Notes under the pieces: generated by a model
What the model saw: the letters and a program-made list of their open reading frames with translations, nothing else
Database searches by the model: none
What the model was told of the DNA's origin: nothing
Translations under genes and position numbers: made by a program
In this document: piece by piece, positions 54,351 through 61,896 of the stretch
Layout of the letters: the number at the start of each line of letters is the position of its first letter
Numbering within the stretch: position 1 is the stretch's first letter
NCBI GenBank assembly: GCA_017455145.1
Contig: JAFTBP010000002.1
Coordinates: 23,503-87,502, forward strand
Source of the DNA: Candidatus Saccharimonadota bacterium
GTDB lineage: Bacteria > Patescibacteriota > Saccharimonadia > Saccharimonadales > Saccharimonadaceae
Direction of reading: 5' to 3'
Length of the DNA: 64,000 bases

Positions 54351-55505
54351 ATGTCGGAAAATAAAGAACGTTCCGAAAAAATTAAAAGCGCAAATTTTCG
54401 TTTAGTAATCGGCACAATGGCCGGCTCGGCTTTACTGTTTTCTGGCGTTAGCTTAGGTCTGTCTATTTATAATACTTATCGTAGCAATGGCGGGACTAGT
54501 TTCTTGTATAGCTTGTTTGACGGAAATTATACCAGTTTTACCGACGGCACAGTCGCAGAAGTTTCAAACCGAGTTGCCCCTAGCGTCGTTTCCATTCTTA
54601 CAGAAACCCGCACCACTAATTGGTTTGGTCAGGATACAACCTCTTCCGCCGCTGGCACCGGTGTCATCGTCACTTCTAACGGCTATGTTTTAACCAACAA
54701 ACACGTCGTAGAAGGCGCCAAAAAAATTGAAATCGTAACATCCGACGGTGCGACTTATAGTGATGTTACGCTTGTCGGCACCGACCCTCTGAACGACATC
54801 GCCTTTATCAAAATCAACAGCGCAAGCAATTTCACTCCAGCCACACTCGGCGATTCCAAAACTCTTCAAACCGGACAACAAGTTATTGCTATTGGAAATG
54901 CCCTAGGCCAATATCATAACACTGTTACTCAAGGCATTATTTCTGGCACCGGTCGCGATTTAATCGCTAGCGACAAATCCAACGCTTCCTATTACGAGCG
55001 CCTCTCCGATATGATTCAGACTGACGCCGCCATCAATGGTGGCAACTCTGGTGGGCCATTACTTAACGGAGCCGGTCAAGTTATTGGTATTAACACTGCC
55101 GTCTATTCCGACGGCAACGGTATTGGCTTTGCTATTCCAATTTCTGCAGTCAAAGGAATGCTCAGGACTATTATCAATACTGGCAAAGCCGAGCGCGCCT
55201 ACATCGGTGTATCTTATGTTAATATTACACCAAGCGTAAAAGAACAATACAGTTTAGCCTCTAGTCGTGGCGCCTATGTGAGCGGTAGCCCAGCAATCAT
55301 CAAAGATAGCCCCGCCGATAGAGCCGGTCTCGCAGACGGAGATATTATTACGCGTGTAAACGGTGTAGAAGTTGGCACTTCCGGCTCACTCGCCACACTT
55401 ATCGGCGAATACGGCGTTGGAGACACCGTAGAACTAACCTATCTTAGGAACGGGGAAGAGAGGACCACTAAACTTACTCTTGAGGCTTACAAAGCACCAG
55501 AATAA
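54351..55505 (+). CDS. htrA: HtrA/DegP-like membrane-anchored serine protease
   Basis: 384 residues: a membrane anchor at about 20-43, a trypsin-like domain with His in LTNKHVVEGA, Asp in DPLNDIAFIK and Ser in INGGNSGGPLLNG, then a C-terminal PDZ domain (about 285-375; SPADRAGLADGDIITRVNG). It degrades misfolded exported proteins. AAGGAGG precedes the ATG. The 3' end overlaps prmC by 32 nt. Confidence 0.95.
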   Translation: MSENKERSEKIKSANFRLVIGTMAGSALLFSGVSLGLSIYNTYRSNGGTSFLYSLFDGNYTSFTDGTVAEVSNRVAPSVVSILTETRTTNWFGQDTTSSAAGTGVIVTSNGYVLTNKHVVEGAKKIEIVTSDGATYSDVTLVGTDPLNDIAFIKINSASNFTPATLGDSKTLQTGQQVIAIGNALGQYHNTVTQGIISGTGRDLIASDKSNASYYERLSDMIQTDAAINGGNSGGPLLNGAGQVIGINTAVYSDGNGIGFAIPISAVKGMLRTIINTGKAERAYIGVSYVNITPSVKEQYSLASSRGAYVSGSPAIIKDSPADRAGLADGDIITRVNGVEVGTSGSLATLIGEYGVGDTVELTYLRNGEERTTKLTLEAYKAPE

Positions 55506-56157
55506 AATCATTAGTTTTTAGGTGAGATATGCCACGCTCTGTGGCATATTTTATAATCCGCTGATGCTGGCACGGGTCCGCTTCCAAAATCAACCATTTC
55601 TCGCCACTATCGTTTTGCCAAAGCATCTTTGCTTGATTTATCAAACCAAAAATTAAATCTAAACCCCCGTTAGTGGCATAAAGTGCTAGCTCCGGCTCTT
55701 TACTTAAGGCCTCTTTGTCCAACCATTCCCAATTCTCATCCACGTATGGCAAATTCGCCACGATTACATCTGGTACCTTACCCCGATAATTACAGAGCAA
55801 ATCCGAGCCCACAAAATCCACGCTTGCGCCAAGTTTTTCCGCATTCTCTCGCGCAATCCTTAGCGCCTTGCTAGATACGTCTAGTCCAACCACTTCCGCT
55901 TCTTTAATTTCTAATTTTAGCGTAATCGCTATACAGCCAGATCCCGTACCAACATCTAAAATCAGCGGATTTTCTGATAATTTTTGCTTTTGCGCTTTCA
56001 TTCCCGGAAGATACGACTGTCCAGCTAGTAATTTCACTTCGTCAACTATCGCTTCCGTTTCTGGGCGGGGAATCAAAACATCAGGCGAGACCACAAAATC
56101 TCGCCCATAAAAATCCTGGTATCCTCTTTTATACGCTTTTACTAAGCTCTCGCTCAT
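55474..56157 (-). CDS. prmC: Release-factor glutamine methyltransferase
   Basis: 227 residues, about 50 shorter than E. coli PrmC, with a reduced N-terminal helical domain. [30 protein letters not shown] (SAM site), and [17 protein letters not shown]; the catalytic NPPY is NLPY here, one of the tolerated forms. It methylates the GGQ glutamine of release factors and follows prfA in the same operon, overlapping it by 29 nt. Confidence 0.88.
   Translation of the reverse strand: MSESLVKAYKRGYQDFYGRDFVVSPDVLIPRPETEAIVDEVKLLAGQSYLPGMKAQKQKLSENPLILDVGTGSGCIAITLKLEIKEAEVVGLDVSSKALRIARENAEKLGASVDFVGSDLLCNYRGKVPDVIVANLPYVDENWEWLDKEALSKEPELALYATNGGLDLIFGLINQAKMLWQNDSGEKWLILEADPCQHQRIIKYATERGISHLKTNDFILVLCKPQE
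55527..55553 (+). terminator. Terminator of htrA located inside prmC
   Basis: ATATGCCAC / GTGGCATAT stem with a 5-nt loop followed by TTTTAT, 22 nt after the htrA stop and within the prmC coding end. Confidence 0.65.
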
Positions 56158-57181
56158 TTTTGGTTAGTTCCTGAATGATATCCTCAATATCTCCGTCCAT
56201 TACTGCGCCAATATTACTGCGACTATAATGAATCCTGTGGTCTGTCACGCGGTCTTGCGGGAAATTATAGGTGCGGATTTTTTCGCTTCTATCCCCAGTA
56301 CCAATTAAACTCTTGCGCGCGTTACTTGCGGCCTTCATTTCTTCTGCTTTTTGTTTCTCAATCAGGCGTGAGCGCAAAATTGTCATTGCTTTTACGCGAT
56401 TCTGTTGTTGAGATCTCTCATCCTGCATCGCTACTACGATTCCAGTTGGAAGATGGGTAATACGTACCGCCGAATCAGTCGTGTTTACCCCCTGGCCACC
56501 GTGTCCGCCAGAACGATAAATATCAATCCTAAGATCTTCTGGCTTAATCTCAATCTCATTTTCTGACGCTTCCGGAAGTACTGCCACTGTTGCCGTAGAG
56601 GTATGAATCCGCCCCTGGCTCTCTGTTACCGGTACGCGTTGGACCCTATGTACACCACCCTCAAATTTTAGTTGCCCATACGGACGCTCGCCAGAAAATC
56701 TACAAACCACTTCTTTAACCCCACCGGCCTCATTTTCCGAAATTGAAACCTGTTCTATCTTTAGGCCGTGCTTCTCTGCGTAATGTTGGTACATTCTGTA
56801 TAGTTCGCCAGCAAAAAGACTCGCTTCATCTCCACCCGCCCCTGCGCGAATTTCTACAATCGCCGGCTTGTCATCATCTGGGTCGCGTGGGATTAATAAT
56901 TCTTCCAACTTTGCTTCCGCTGTCTTTAATTTTTCTGCCGATTCTGTTTCGTCTAGTCTTGCGAGTTCTATAAGTTCCGCATCACTTCCATCCGCAATAA
57001 TAGCCTTGGCCTCTGCTATAACTTTTTTCAGTCTTTCAATCTCATCAAACGTTCCAATAATCTCTTCTAGTTCCGACAATCTACGAGCTTTAGTAGCATA
57101 ATTTGGATCAGAATAAGCATCCGGCTTTGCTAAAAATTCCTCTATCTCTCTCTTTTCATCTTTATATTTATTCAGTTCCAT
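56129..57181 (-). CDS. prfA: Peptide chain release factor 1
   Basis: 350 residues. The GGQ motif is in [20 protein letters not shown]; the codon-recognition region precedes it ([19 protein letters not shown]), with PVT-like PVTESQ near the tripeptide anticodon. [20 protein letters not shown] is typical. It ends translation at UAA/UAG and is the substrate of PrmC encoded downstream. A minus-strand TATAAT ends 6 nt before the ATG. Confidence 0.96.
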   Translation of the reverse strand: MELNKYKDEKREIEEFLAKPDAYSDPNYATKARRLSELEEIIGTFDEIERLKKVIAEAKAIIADGSDAELIELARLDETESAEKLKTAEAKLEELLIPRDPDDDKPAIVEIRAGAGGDEASLFAGELYRMYQHYAEKHGLKIEQVSISENEAGGVKEVVCRFSGERPYGQLKFEGGVHRVQRVPVTESQGRIHTSTATVAVLPEASENEIEIKPEDLRIDIYRSGGHGGQGVNTTDSAVRITHLPTGIVVAMQDERSQQQNRVKAMTILRSRLIEKQKAEEMKAASNARKSLIGTGDRSEKIRTYNFPQDRVTDHRIHYSRSNIGAVMDGDIEDIIQELTKNERELSKSV

Positions 57182-57203
57182 AGTATAATTATAACATATC
57201 TTT

Positions 57204-57280
57204 GGACCCTTAGCTCAGTTGGCTAGAGCGTACGATTCACATTCGTAAGGTCACAGGTTCAAACCCTGTAGGGTCCACCA
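57204..57280 (+). tRNA. tRNA-Val (anticodon CAC)
   Basis: Acceptor GGACCCT pairs with AGGGTCC (57270-57276), the anticodon loop is TTCACAT, the T-loop is GTTCAAACC, discriminator A, and CCA is encoded at 57278-57280. Confidence 0.93.
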
Positions 57281-57286
57281 TTTTTT

Positions 57287-57715
57287 ATGCAAGTCTATAT
57301 TTATAAATCTGATAAGTTAAATACCAGGGGTCTCCCGCGCGACAAAAACGGCAAACCTCTGCCTATTAATGGCACCCATTTTAATATTTCTCATTCTGGC
57401 GGATATGTCGCCGTCGCTATTTCTGGTAGTCCCGTTGGCATTGATTTACAATCCAAGTTCAAACTCAGCAGAAAAACTAACGAACTAACACCGCGCAAAC
57501 TTTCCGCACGCGCACTTAAAAAAATCCTAAGCCCCGACGAAAAACCAATCCAAAATAATTATATCCACAACTTCGTCATCAAAGAGGCCTACGCCAAGAA
57601 ACTAGGGAAGGGCCTTTCTCTTGGATTTTCCACCGTTGACGCTAACACTCTCTTAGAAAAATACCACCCCTATTTCAAAGAAACCAAAGATTATATCTGC
57701 TACGCTTTTGACTGA
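57287..57715 (+). CDS. 4'-phosphopantetheinyl transferase superfamily protein
   Basis: 142 residues, short for the Sfp group. THFNISHSGGYVAVAISGSP, VGIDLQSK (Mg2+ Asp), and FVIKEAYAKKLGKGLS (W/F-x-x-KEA) are the P1-P3 motifs of the superfamily. It would attach phosphopantetheine to a carrier protein. No acyl or peptidyl carrier gene is in this window. The ATG is 6 nt after the tRNA 3' end, so it may share the tRNA transcript. Confidence 0.85.
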   Translation: MQVYIYKSDKLNTRGLPRDKNGKPLPINGTHFNISHSGGYVAVAISGSPVGIDLQSKFKLSRKTNELTPRKLSARALKKILSPDEKPIQNNYIHNFVIKEAYAKKLGKGLSLGFSTVDANTLLEKYHPYFKETKDYICYAFD

Positions 57716-57723
57716 TCAAAAAA

Positions 57724-57748
57724 CCGGCCCCGATGAGGGCCGGAATTT
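57724..57748. terminator. Bidirectional terminator
   Basis: CCGGCCC / GGGCCGG stem with a 6-nt loop, A-rich on the left and AATTTTT on the right, between the converging PPTase and rpmE genes. Confidence 0.85.
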
Positions 57749-58078
57749 TTATGCTTCCTTTTCAGCTTTTTTCTTGGCTTCTTTTTCCGCTTTCTTTACC
57801 TTGTTTCCAAGAGTAGCGCGGAGTTTCTCTGCCTTAGCAGCACGAGCTTTGAATCTATCAACACGACCCTCAGTATCAATAATCTTTTCTTCGCCAGTGA
57901 AGAATGGGTGAGAAGCGGAAGAAATCTGCACCTTAACTAGTGGATATTCTTTACCATCTTCCCATTTGATAGTCTCTTCGCTCTTAGCAGTAGACTTAGT
58001 CAAAAAGCTATAGCCTGCGGCCTCGTCAGAAAACACCACAAAACGGTAATCTTTAGGATGTAAATCTTTTTTACTCAT
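57749..58078 (-). CDS. rpmE2: 50S ribosomal protein L31, type B
   Basis: 109 residues from the ATG at 58078. [20 protein letters not shown] and [20 protein letters not shown] are characteristic of type B L31 (no zinc cysteines). A Lys/Ala/Glu-rich helix of about 35 residues extends the C-terminus. A minus-strand ATATAAT box lies about 10 nt upstream of the ATG. Confidence 0.94.
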   Translation of the reverse strand: MSKKDLHPKDYRFVVFSDEAAGYSFLTKSTAKSEETIKWEDGKEYPLVKVQISSASHPFFTGEEKIIDTEGRVDRFKARAAKAEKLRATLGNKVKKAEKEAKKKAEKEA

Positions 58079-58116
58079 AATTAGCACCTATTATATCAGA
58101 GATATTAAAAAAAGTA

Positions 58117-58143
58117 AACCCCGTTTATTAAAACGGGGTTTTA
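58117..58143. terminator. Bidirectional terminator
   Basis: AACCCCGTTT / AAACGGGGTT stem with a 4-nt loop; T-runs on both strands. It ends the gene at 58151-58597. Confidence 0.8.
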
Positions 58144-58150
58144 GGTGTAA

Positions 58151-58597
58151 TTAGTGTTTAGTAGCGCATTCTTTTTCCAGCTTGCGATATTTTTTAATTA
58201 TCAAGAGCTTATTGGTTTCGTCTATAATCTCTTTGAGCAACTTTCTACAAGCTAAGCCCATACGTATCATATCCTCAGGACCATATTCCGTCGTCTCATC
58301 ATTGATATATGATTCAAATTGCCCCAACAGATACTGTAATGCTTCGCAATCTGAGCGACATTTTAACCGAATCAGTTCCTTTTGCCACTCATCCAGCTCA
58401 AGTAACTTACAGTGTATATCCGTATGAATATCACGCGCAAGCACTTTGCTCGCAAAGACTAACTTATCCTCACGAATCATTTTTTCTAAGCGGTGCGTCA
58501 TCAGGTCCCCCTTTTCCGTACGGATTTTAACCGGCATTGGCTGAGAAAAACTCGGATCATCAGGCGTTACTAAAACACTTTTCACTCTGGTTTTCAT
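58151..58597 (-). CDS. Hypothetical helical protein
   Basis: 148 residues from the ATG at 58597, with GGGGGTG upstream; five extra in-frame codons precede it. Mostly charged helices (KLLELDEWQKELIRLKCRSD; KLLKEIIDETNKLLIIKKYR), no membrane segment and no recognised motif. It has its own terminator. Unlike its neighbours rpmE2 and rpsB it is not a known translation gene. Confidence 0.6.
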   Translation of the reverse strand: MKTRVKSVLVTPDDPSFSQPMPVKIRTEKGDLMTHRLEKMIREDKLVFASKVLARDIHTDIHCKLLELDEWQKELIRLKCRSDCEALQYLLGQFESYINDETTEYGPEDMIRMGLACRKLLKEIIDETNKLLIIKKYRKLEKECATKH

Positions 58598-58701
58598 AAA
58601 GAACACCCCCAATCGTAAACTAGGACTTGCTATACCCTAAAAGTCCATCTGTAGTTACAACGATAATTTTAACATAAATCCTTGCATTTTACAATACCAC
58701 G

Positions 58702-58789
58702 TGTTATAATTAAGGAGTTATTAAATTAATGAAACAACCTTGCGTAATTTTCCTGCGCCATTTATATAATTAGGCGTGAGAGCGCAAGG
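58702..58789 (+). promoter_or_regulatory. rpsB promoter and structured leader
   Basis: TGTTATAAT (58702-58710), then a leader with CCTTGCG (58738-58744) pairing CGCAAGG (58783-58789) around GCGCC (58755-58759) / GGCGT (58773-58777). The GAAAGG before the ATG follows directly. It may be an S2-binding autoregulatory site, as known for rpsB leaders elsewhere. A 14-codon frame MKQPCVIFLRHLYN begins at 58729 inside it. Confidence 0.55.
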
Positions 58790-58808
58790 CGAAGAGAAAG
58801 GAAAAATA

Positions 58809-59495
58809 ATGTCAGTAAACGTTGACATGAAAACCTTGCTGGAAGCTGGCGCACATTTTGGCCACAAAACCAGCCGTTGGCACCCAAAGATGGCGCCATA
58901 CATCCACAGCCGTAAAAACGGTGCACATATTATTAACCTAGAAAAGACCGTAGAAGGCCTAGAAGTCGCTCTACCAAAAATCACAGAAATCGTGAAAAGT
59001 GGCAAAAAGGTCCTCTTTGTCGGCACCAAGAAACAGGTTAAGGACATCACTAAATCCGCTGCCGAGTCCGTCAATATGCCTTATGTTACCGTACGCTGGG
59101 TTGGTGGTACACTTACTAATGTCGAGACTGTTAACCGCCAGATTAAAAAGGTCAAGGACCTTGAGCGTCGCATGGAGTCCGGCGAACTAGAAAACCGCTA
59201 CTCTAAGCTAGAAGTTCAGCGCTTTCAAGAAGAAATTGATATGCTTAACGAGCGCTACGGTGGTATCAAAGATATGACCGAGCAGCCTTCTGCTATCATC
59301 GTTACTGATGCCCTAGAAGACAAAAACGCAATCAAAGAAGCTAACACTCTAGGCATCCCAGTATTCGCTATTACCGACACCAACGTAGATCCAACCAATA
59401 TTAACTATGTTATCCCAGCAAACGACGATTCCGTCAAAGCTACATCTCTAATCTTAGACTACTTTGTAGAAGCTATCAAAGCTGGTAAAAAATAA
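58809..59495 (+). CDS. rpsB: 30S ribosomal protein S2
   Basis: 228 residues from the ATG at 58809, preceded by GAAAGG; an upstream GTG frame runs through the leader hairpin. It has TLLEAGAHFGHKTSRWHPKM, VLFVGTKKQVKD, VRWVGGTLTNVETV, and NTLGIPVFAITDTNVDPTNI. It lies before tsf as in most bacteria. Confidence 0.97.
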   Translation: MSVNVDMKTLLEAGAHFGHKTSRWHPKMAPYIHSRKNGAHIINLEKTVEGLEVALPKITEIVKSGKKVLFVGTKKQVKDITKSAAESVNMPYVTVRWVGGTLTNVETVNRQIKKVKDLERRMESGELENRYSKLEVQRFQEEIDMLNERYGGIKDMTEQPSAIIVTDALEDKNAIKEANTLGIPVFAITDTNVDPTNINYVIPANDDSVKATSLILDYFVEAIKAGKK

Positions 59496-59514
59496 TAATT
59501 AGGAGGCTAATATA

Positions 59515-60111
59515 ATGGCAGACAAAAAAATCTCAATCGAAGACATTAAAAAACTAAAAGAGCTTTCTGGCGTAGGCCTTACTGATGCTAAGCAAGCTCT
59601 AGTAGAAGCCAAGGGCGATTTTGACAAGGCCCTAGAAGCTATGAGAAAGAAAGGCCTAACTAAGGCCGAGAAGCGTGGCGACCGCGAAACTCGCGAAGGC
59701 TTAGTCGAGGCTTATATCCACGACGGCCGTATCGGCGCTATTATCGAAGTCAACTGCGAAACGAGCTTTGTCGCAAAGACTGACGAGTTTAAAGACCTAG
59801 CGCACAAACTTGCTATGCAAGTCGCTTCTATGTCTCCACTCTATGTTTCCGTAGAAGACATTCCAGAAGATGTATTGGAGAAAAAGAAAAAGGAATTTGA
59901 AGAGAACTTCAAAGGTCCAGAAAAAATGAAAGACCAAATCATTGGTGGCCAAGTTAAGAAGGCCTTCGCCGACAAGGTCCTCATGGATCAGCCATACATC
60001 TTAGACGACACTAAGACCGTTGCTGACTTTATTAAAGACAGTATTGCCAAGACCGGCGAAAACATCACCGTCCGCCAGTTCAAACGCATCGAACTCGGCG
60101 TTACAGAATAA
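59515..60111 (+). CDS. tsf: Elongation factor Ts
   Basis: 198 residues: UBA-like N-terminus IKKLKELSGVGLTDAKQALV, the TDFVAKT-like core VNCETSFVAKTDEFKDLAH, and a single dimerisation-type domain, so it is the short form. It recycles EF-Tu-GDP. AGGAGG precedes the ATG; it is 20 nt after rpsB and has a terminator behind it. Confidence 0.96.
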   Translation: MADKKISIEDIKKLKELSGVGLTDAKQALVEAKGDFDKALEAMRKKGLTKAEKRGDRETREGLVEAYIHDGRIGAIIEVNCETSFVAKTDEFKDLAHKLAMQVASMSPLYVSVEDIPEDVLEKKKKEFEENFKGPEKMKDQIIGGQVKKAFADKVLMDQPYILDDTKTVADFIKDSIAKTGENITVRQFKRIELGVTE

Positions 60112-60121
60112 GTGCCTTCAG

Positions 60122-60148
60122 AAACCGACCCATAGAGGTCGGTTTTTT
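60122..60148 (+). terminator. Intrinsic terminator after tsf
   Basis: AAACCGACC / GGTCGGTTT stem followed by a T-run, 11 nt after the stop. Confidence 0.88.
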
Positions 60149-60192
60149 GTTCAGTCAAAAGCGTAGCATACTTGCATTTTATGGTATTTATA

Positions 60193-60256
60193 TGCTATAA
60201 TAGTAGCACATCTTTCTCCCAACCCCCAATGCTATTAATTAATTTGGGAGTTTTTT
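60193..60256 (+). promoter_or_regulatory. Promoter and Shine-Dalgarno-masking hairpin before the MazF-like gene
   Basis: TGCTATAAT (60193-60201), then CTCCCAA (60216-60222) pairing TTGGGAG (60244-60250), followed at once by TTTTTT and the ATG at 60257. The stem covers the only RBS-like GGGAG and, with the T-run, also has the form of an intrinsic terminator. It could keep the gene low by attenuation or occlusion. Confidence 0.55.
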
Positions 60257-60646
60257 ATGGAAGAAAAACACTTCGACGAGTGGATTATATTAAAAGAAAA
60301 ATTACATTTTGACGGAAAAGTCCCATCCATTAGGGAAGGGCAAGTTTGGTGGTGTAGTCTTGGAGAAAATGTCGGCGCAGAAATTAATGGCAAAAACGAA
60401 CGTTTTACCAGACCAGTTCTAGTTCTAAGAAAACTCAGCACGCTAACTTTTATGGGTATACCCCTGACCTCACAGCCAAAGACTGGTAGCTGGTACCAAG
60501 GCTTTACCTTTTTAGGCAAGCGGGAATATGCTGCGCTTTGTCAAGCTAGAGTTACGAGCGTTTCTCGACTCCATTCCAAACTTGGTGAATTGCCAGACAA
60601 TGATTTGAGTCTCGTACGACGGGCCTTCTTAAGACTATATCAATAA
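60257..60646 (+). CDS. PemK/MazF-like toxin-family protein
   Basis: 129 residues. After an N-terminal helix (FDEWIILKEKLHFDGK) it has the MazF barrel: VPSIREGQVWWCSLGENVG, then RFTRPVLVLRKLSTLTFMGI with PLTS. MazF/PemK proteins are sequence-specific mRNA endonucleases paired with an antitoxin, but no antitoxin gene is adjacent. The long N-terminal helix might act in its place. A deleted paralogue lies on the other strand at 61.3-61.5 kb. Confidence 0.75.
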   Translation: MEEKHFDEWIILKEKLHFDGKVPSIREGQVWWCSLGENVGAEINGKNERFTRPVLVLRKLSTLTFMGIPLTSQPKTGSWYQGFTFLGKREYAALCQARVTSVSRLHSKLGELPDNDLSLVRRAFLRLYQ

Positions 60647-60782
60647 AAATGTGCCCCTCTCTTGCGAAAGGGGGATTGTGGGTATTCCCAAAAATGTACT
60701 TACATTATACCGCACTTTCACCAAATTTTCAAGAGGGAAGTATATTCCAGAATGCTAATGACCCCGCCTAGGTCTGTATCCC

Positions 60783-60827
60783 TGCGAGCGCACCTTCGTC
60801 AAACCATCTCGGCGCGCTCGCATTTTT
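60783..60827 (+). terminator. Perfect 9-bp stem with T-run
   Basis: TGCGAGCGC (60783-60791) / GCGCTCGCA (60814-60822) followed by TTTTT. It reads as an intrinsic terminator just before the VR3 cassette. The 60647-60782 stretch before it holds only AT-rich spacer. Confidence 0.6.
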
Positions 60828-60844
60828 GAGGAGGACACCTACTC

Positions 60845-61149
60845 TTTAATAACTTCTTCCGGCGACCAAGGCTCCACCCGCGTCAATGATATACTCCATC
60901 AATTCCCATTCTCACTGCCGTATTCAGGCTACGTGGGCAGAGAATCTGGCGCTACCGTCGGTCAGGGTACGAACGGCCACTGGTGGTCTGCTGGATCTAA
61001 CTCTAGCACCCGCGCCCGCTACCTGCACGTCTACGGTAATTATACCTACCCGGAGCACGTCCACTATAAGACCTACGGCTTGTCTGTCCGCTGCGTCGCC
61101 CAATAGCATACCACATTAGCATCCTGAAGGAGACTAATACCCTTCAGGA
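60845..61149 (+). pseudogene. Orphan DGR variable-repeat cassette VR3 with downstream hairpin
   Basis: The frame runs through EEDTYSLITSSGDQGST, the variable part, to GLSVRCVAQ and TAG (61104-61106). It stays open back to a TGA near 60760 but contains no ATG. VR3 is 60907-61101. By eye it differs from the template at 61658-61852 by about 17 changes at template adenines and one other (TTT to TTG), the cleanest evidence of adenine mutagenesis here. A hairpin TCCTGAAGG / CCTTCAGGA (61122-61149) follows the stop, shared with VR4. Confidence 0.87.
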
Positions 61150-61275
61150 ACTTTTAAGGGGCAAAAACGGGGAATTAGAGTCTTAATCTTGACTTTCATG
61201 CTCAAACGCGCTACAATATAACCAAATTATTGGCACCTAGCCACAACGCCCCTAGTCGGGAGATTAGGGGTAAAT

Positions 61276-61500
61276 TTATTTCGCAAAGGAGTCTTTCTCC
61301 TGAAAAGTAAATTGTGCATGCCACTTATCGTAATGAGGAACAGAAGTTAACGGCACTCCTAGAAAGCTATATCTATTTATCGTTGGCAAATTTTCATCAT
61401 AATGAATCTTTTCTTTCACCCCCATCCACTCATCAAACCGCTTGATCTGCCATTCTTCAATATCTGTATCAAAATGTACTATAATATCCTTAAGGGCTAA
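61276..61500 (-). pseudogene. Internally deleted paralogue of the MazF-like gene
   Basis: A minus-strand open frame of about 75 codons reads RFDEWMGVKEKIHYDENLPTI then NRYSFLGVPLTSVPHYDKW and FTFQEKDSFAK, ending in TAA at 61278-61276. It aligns with the gene at 60257-60646 (FDEWIILKEKLHFDGKVPSI; TLTFMGIPLTSQPKTGSWY) but lacks the middle of about 38 residues, including the RPVLVLRK strand. No ATG is in frame before a TGA. It is a decayed copy; the deletion is in frame. Confidence 0.65.
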
Positions 61501-61657
61501 AAACTTACGTCAGGACTAGCATTCGCTCAACACACTCTTGGCGGGGTGCCCTTGGAATTCGAGAAGCACACTTTTGCGTCGCAAGAGTTCTAAAATATAC
61601 GCGATCTACGGGTCGTTTATAACTTAAAGTTGCTTCTATAGCACGTTACTGAAGTGG
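61501..61657 (+). other. Gene-free region upstream of the template repeat
   Basis: No ORF. It should contain the 5' part of the template RNA, since the template reads on the plus strand. Candidate -10 boxes are TATAAT just before (near 61480) and TATAAC near 61620; neither has a good -35. GGAATTCG near 61554 has an inverted match CGAATTCC near 61869 on the other side of the template, but the core is self-palindromic, so the pairing is weak evidence. Confidence 0.35.
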
Positions 61658-61852
61658 CATTCTCACTGCCGTATTCAGGCAACGTGAACAGAGAATCTGG
61701 CGCTACCGTCAATCAGGGTACGAACGGCAACTGGTGGTCTGCTGGATCTAACTCTAGCACCAACGCCCGCAACCTGAACATCAACGGTAATTATACCAAC
61801 CCGGAGAACGACAACTATAAGACCAACGGCTTTTCTGTCCGCTGCGTCGCCC
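61658..61852 (+). repeat. DGR template repeat (TR)
   Basis: A 195-bp repeat matching the four variable repeats over CATTCTCACTGCCG to GCTGCGTCGCCC. It is adenine-rich where the others vary: about 13 AAC codons stand where the VRs have TAC, CAC, GGC, CGC, CTC, ACC or GAC. The 5' flank and the 3' end (CTGTCTAGC instead of CAG/CAA TAG) differ from the VRs, so it is not the end of a target gene. It lies 44 bp from the 3' end of the reverse transcriptase gene and on the opposite strand. Confidence 0.92.
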
Positions 61853-61896
61853 TGTCTAGCTGTTCCCACGAATTCCAAACAACCACAACCAAATCC

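Noticed and set aside
61003..61090. CRISPR-like array among the similar repeats near 61 kb
   Set aside because: The copies are 195-300 bp, dispersed and on both strands, with no short direct repeats and spacers and no cas genes. They fit DGR template and variable repeats.
61554..61876. GGAATTCG / CGAATTCC inverted pair flanking the template repeat
   Set aside because: The GAATTC core is itself a palindrome, so an 8-bp inverted match is little better than chance; noted only as a possibility.
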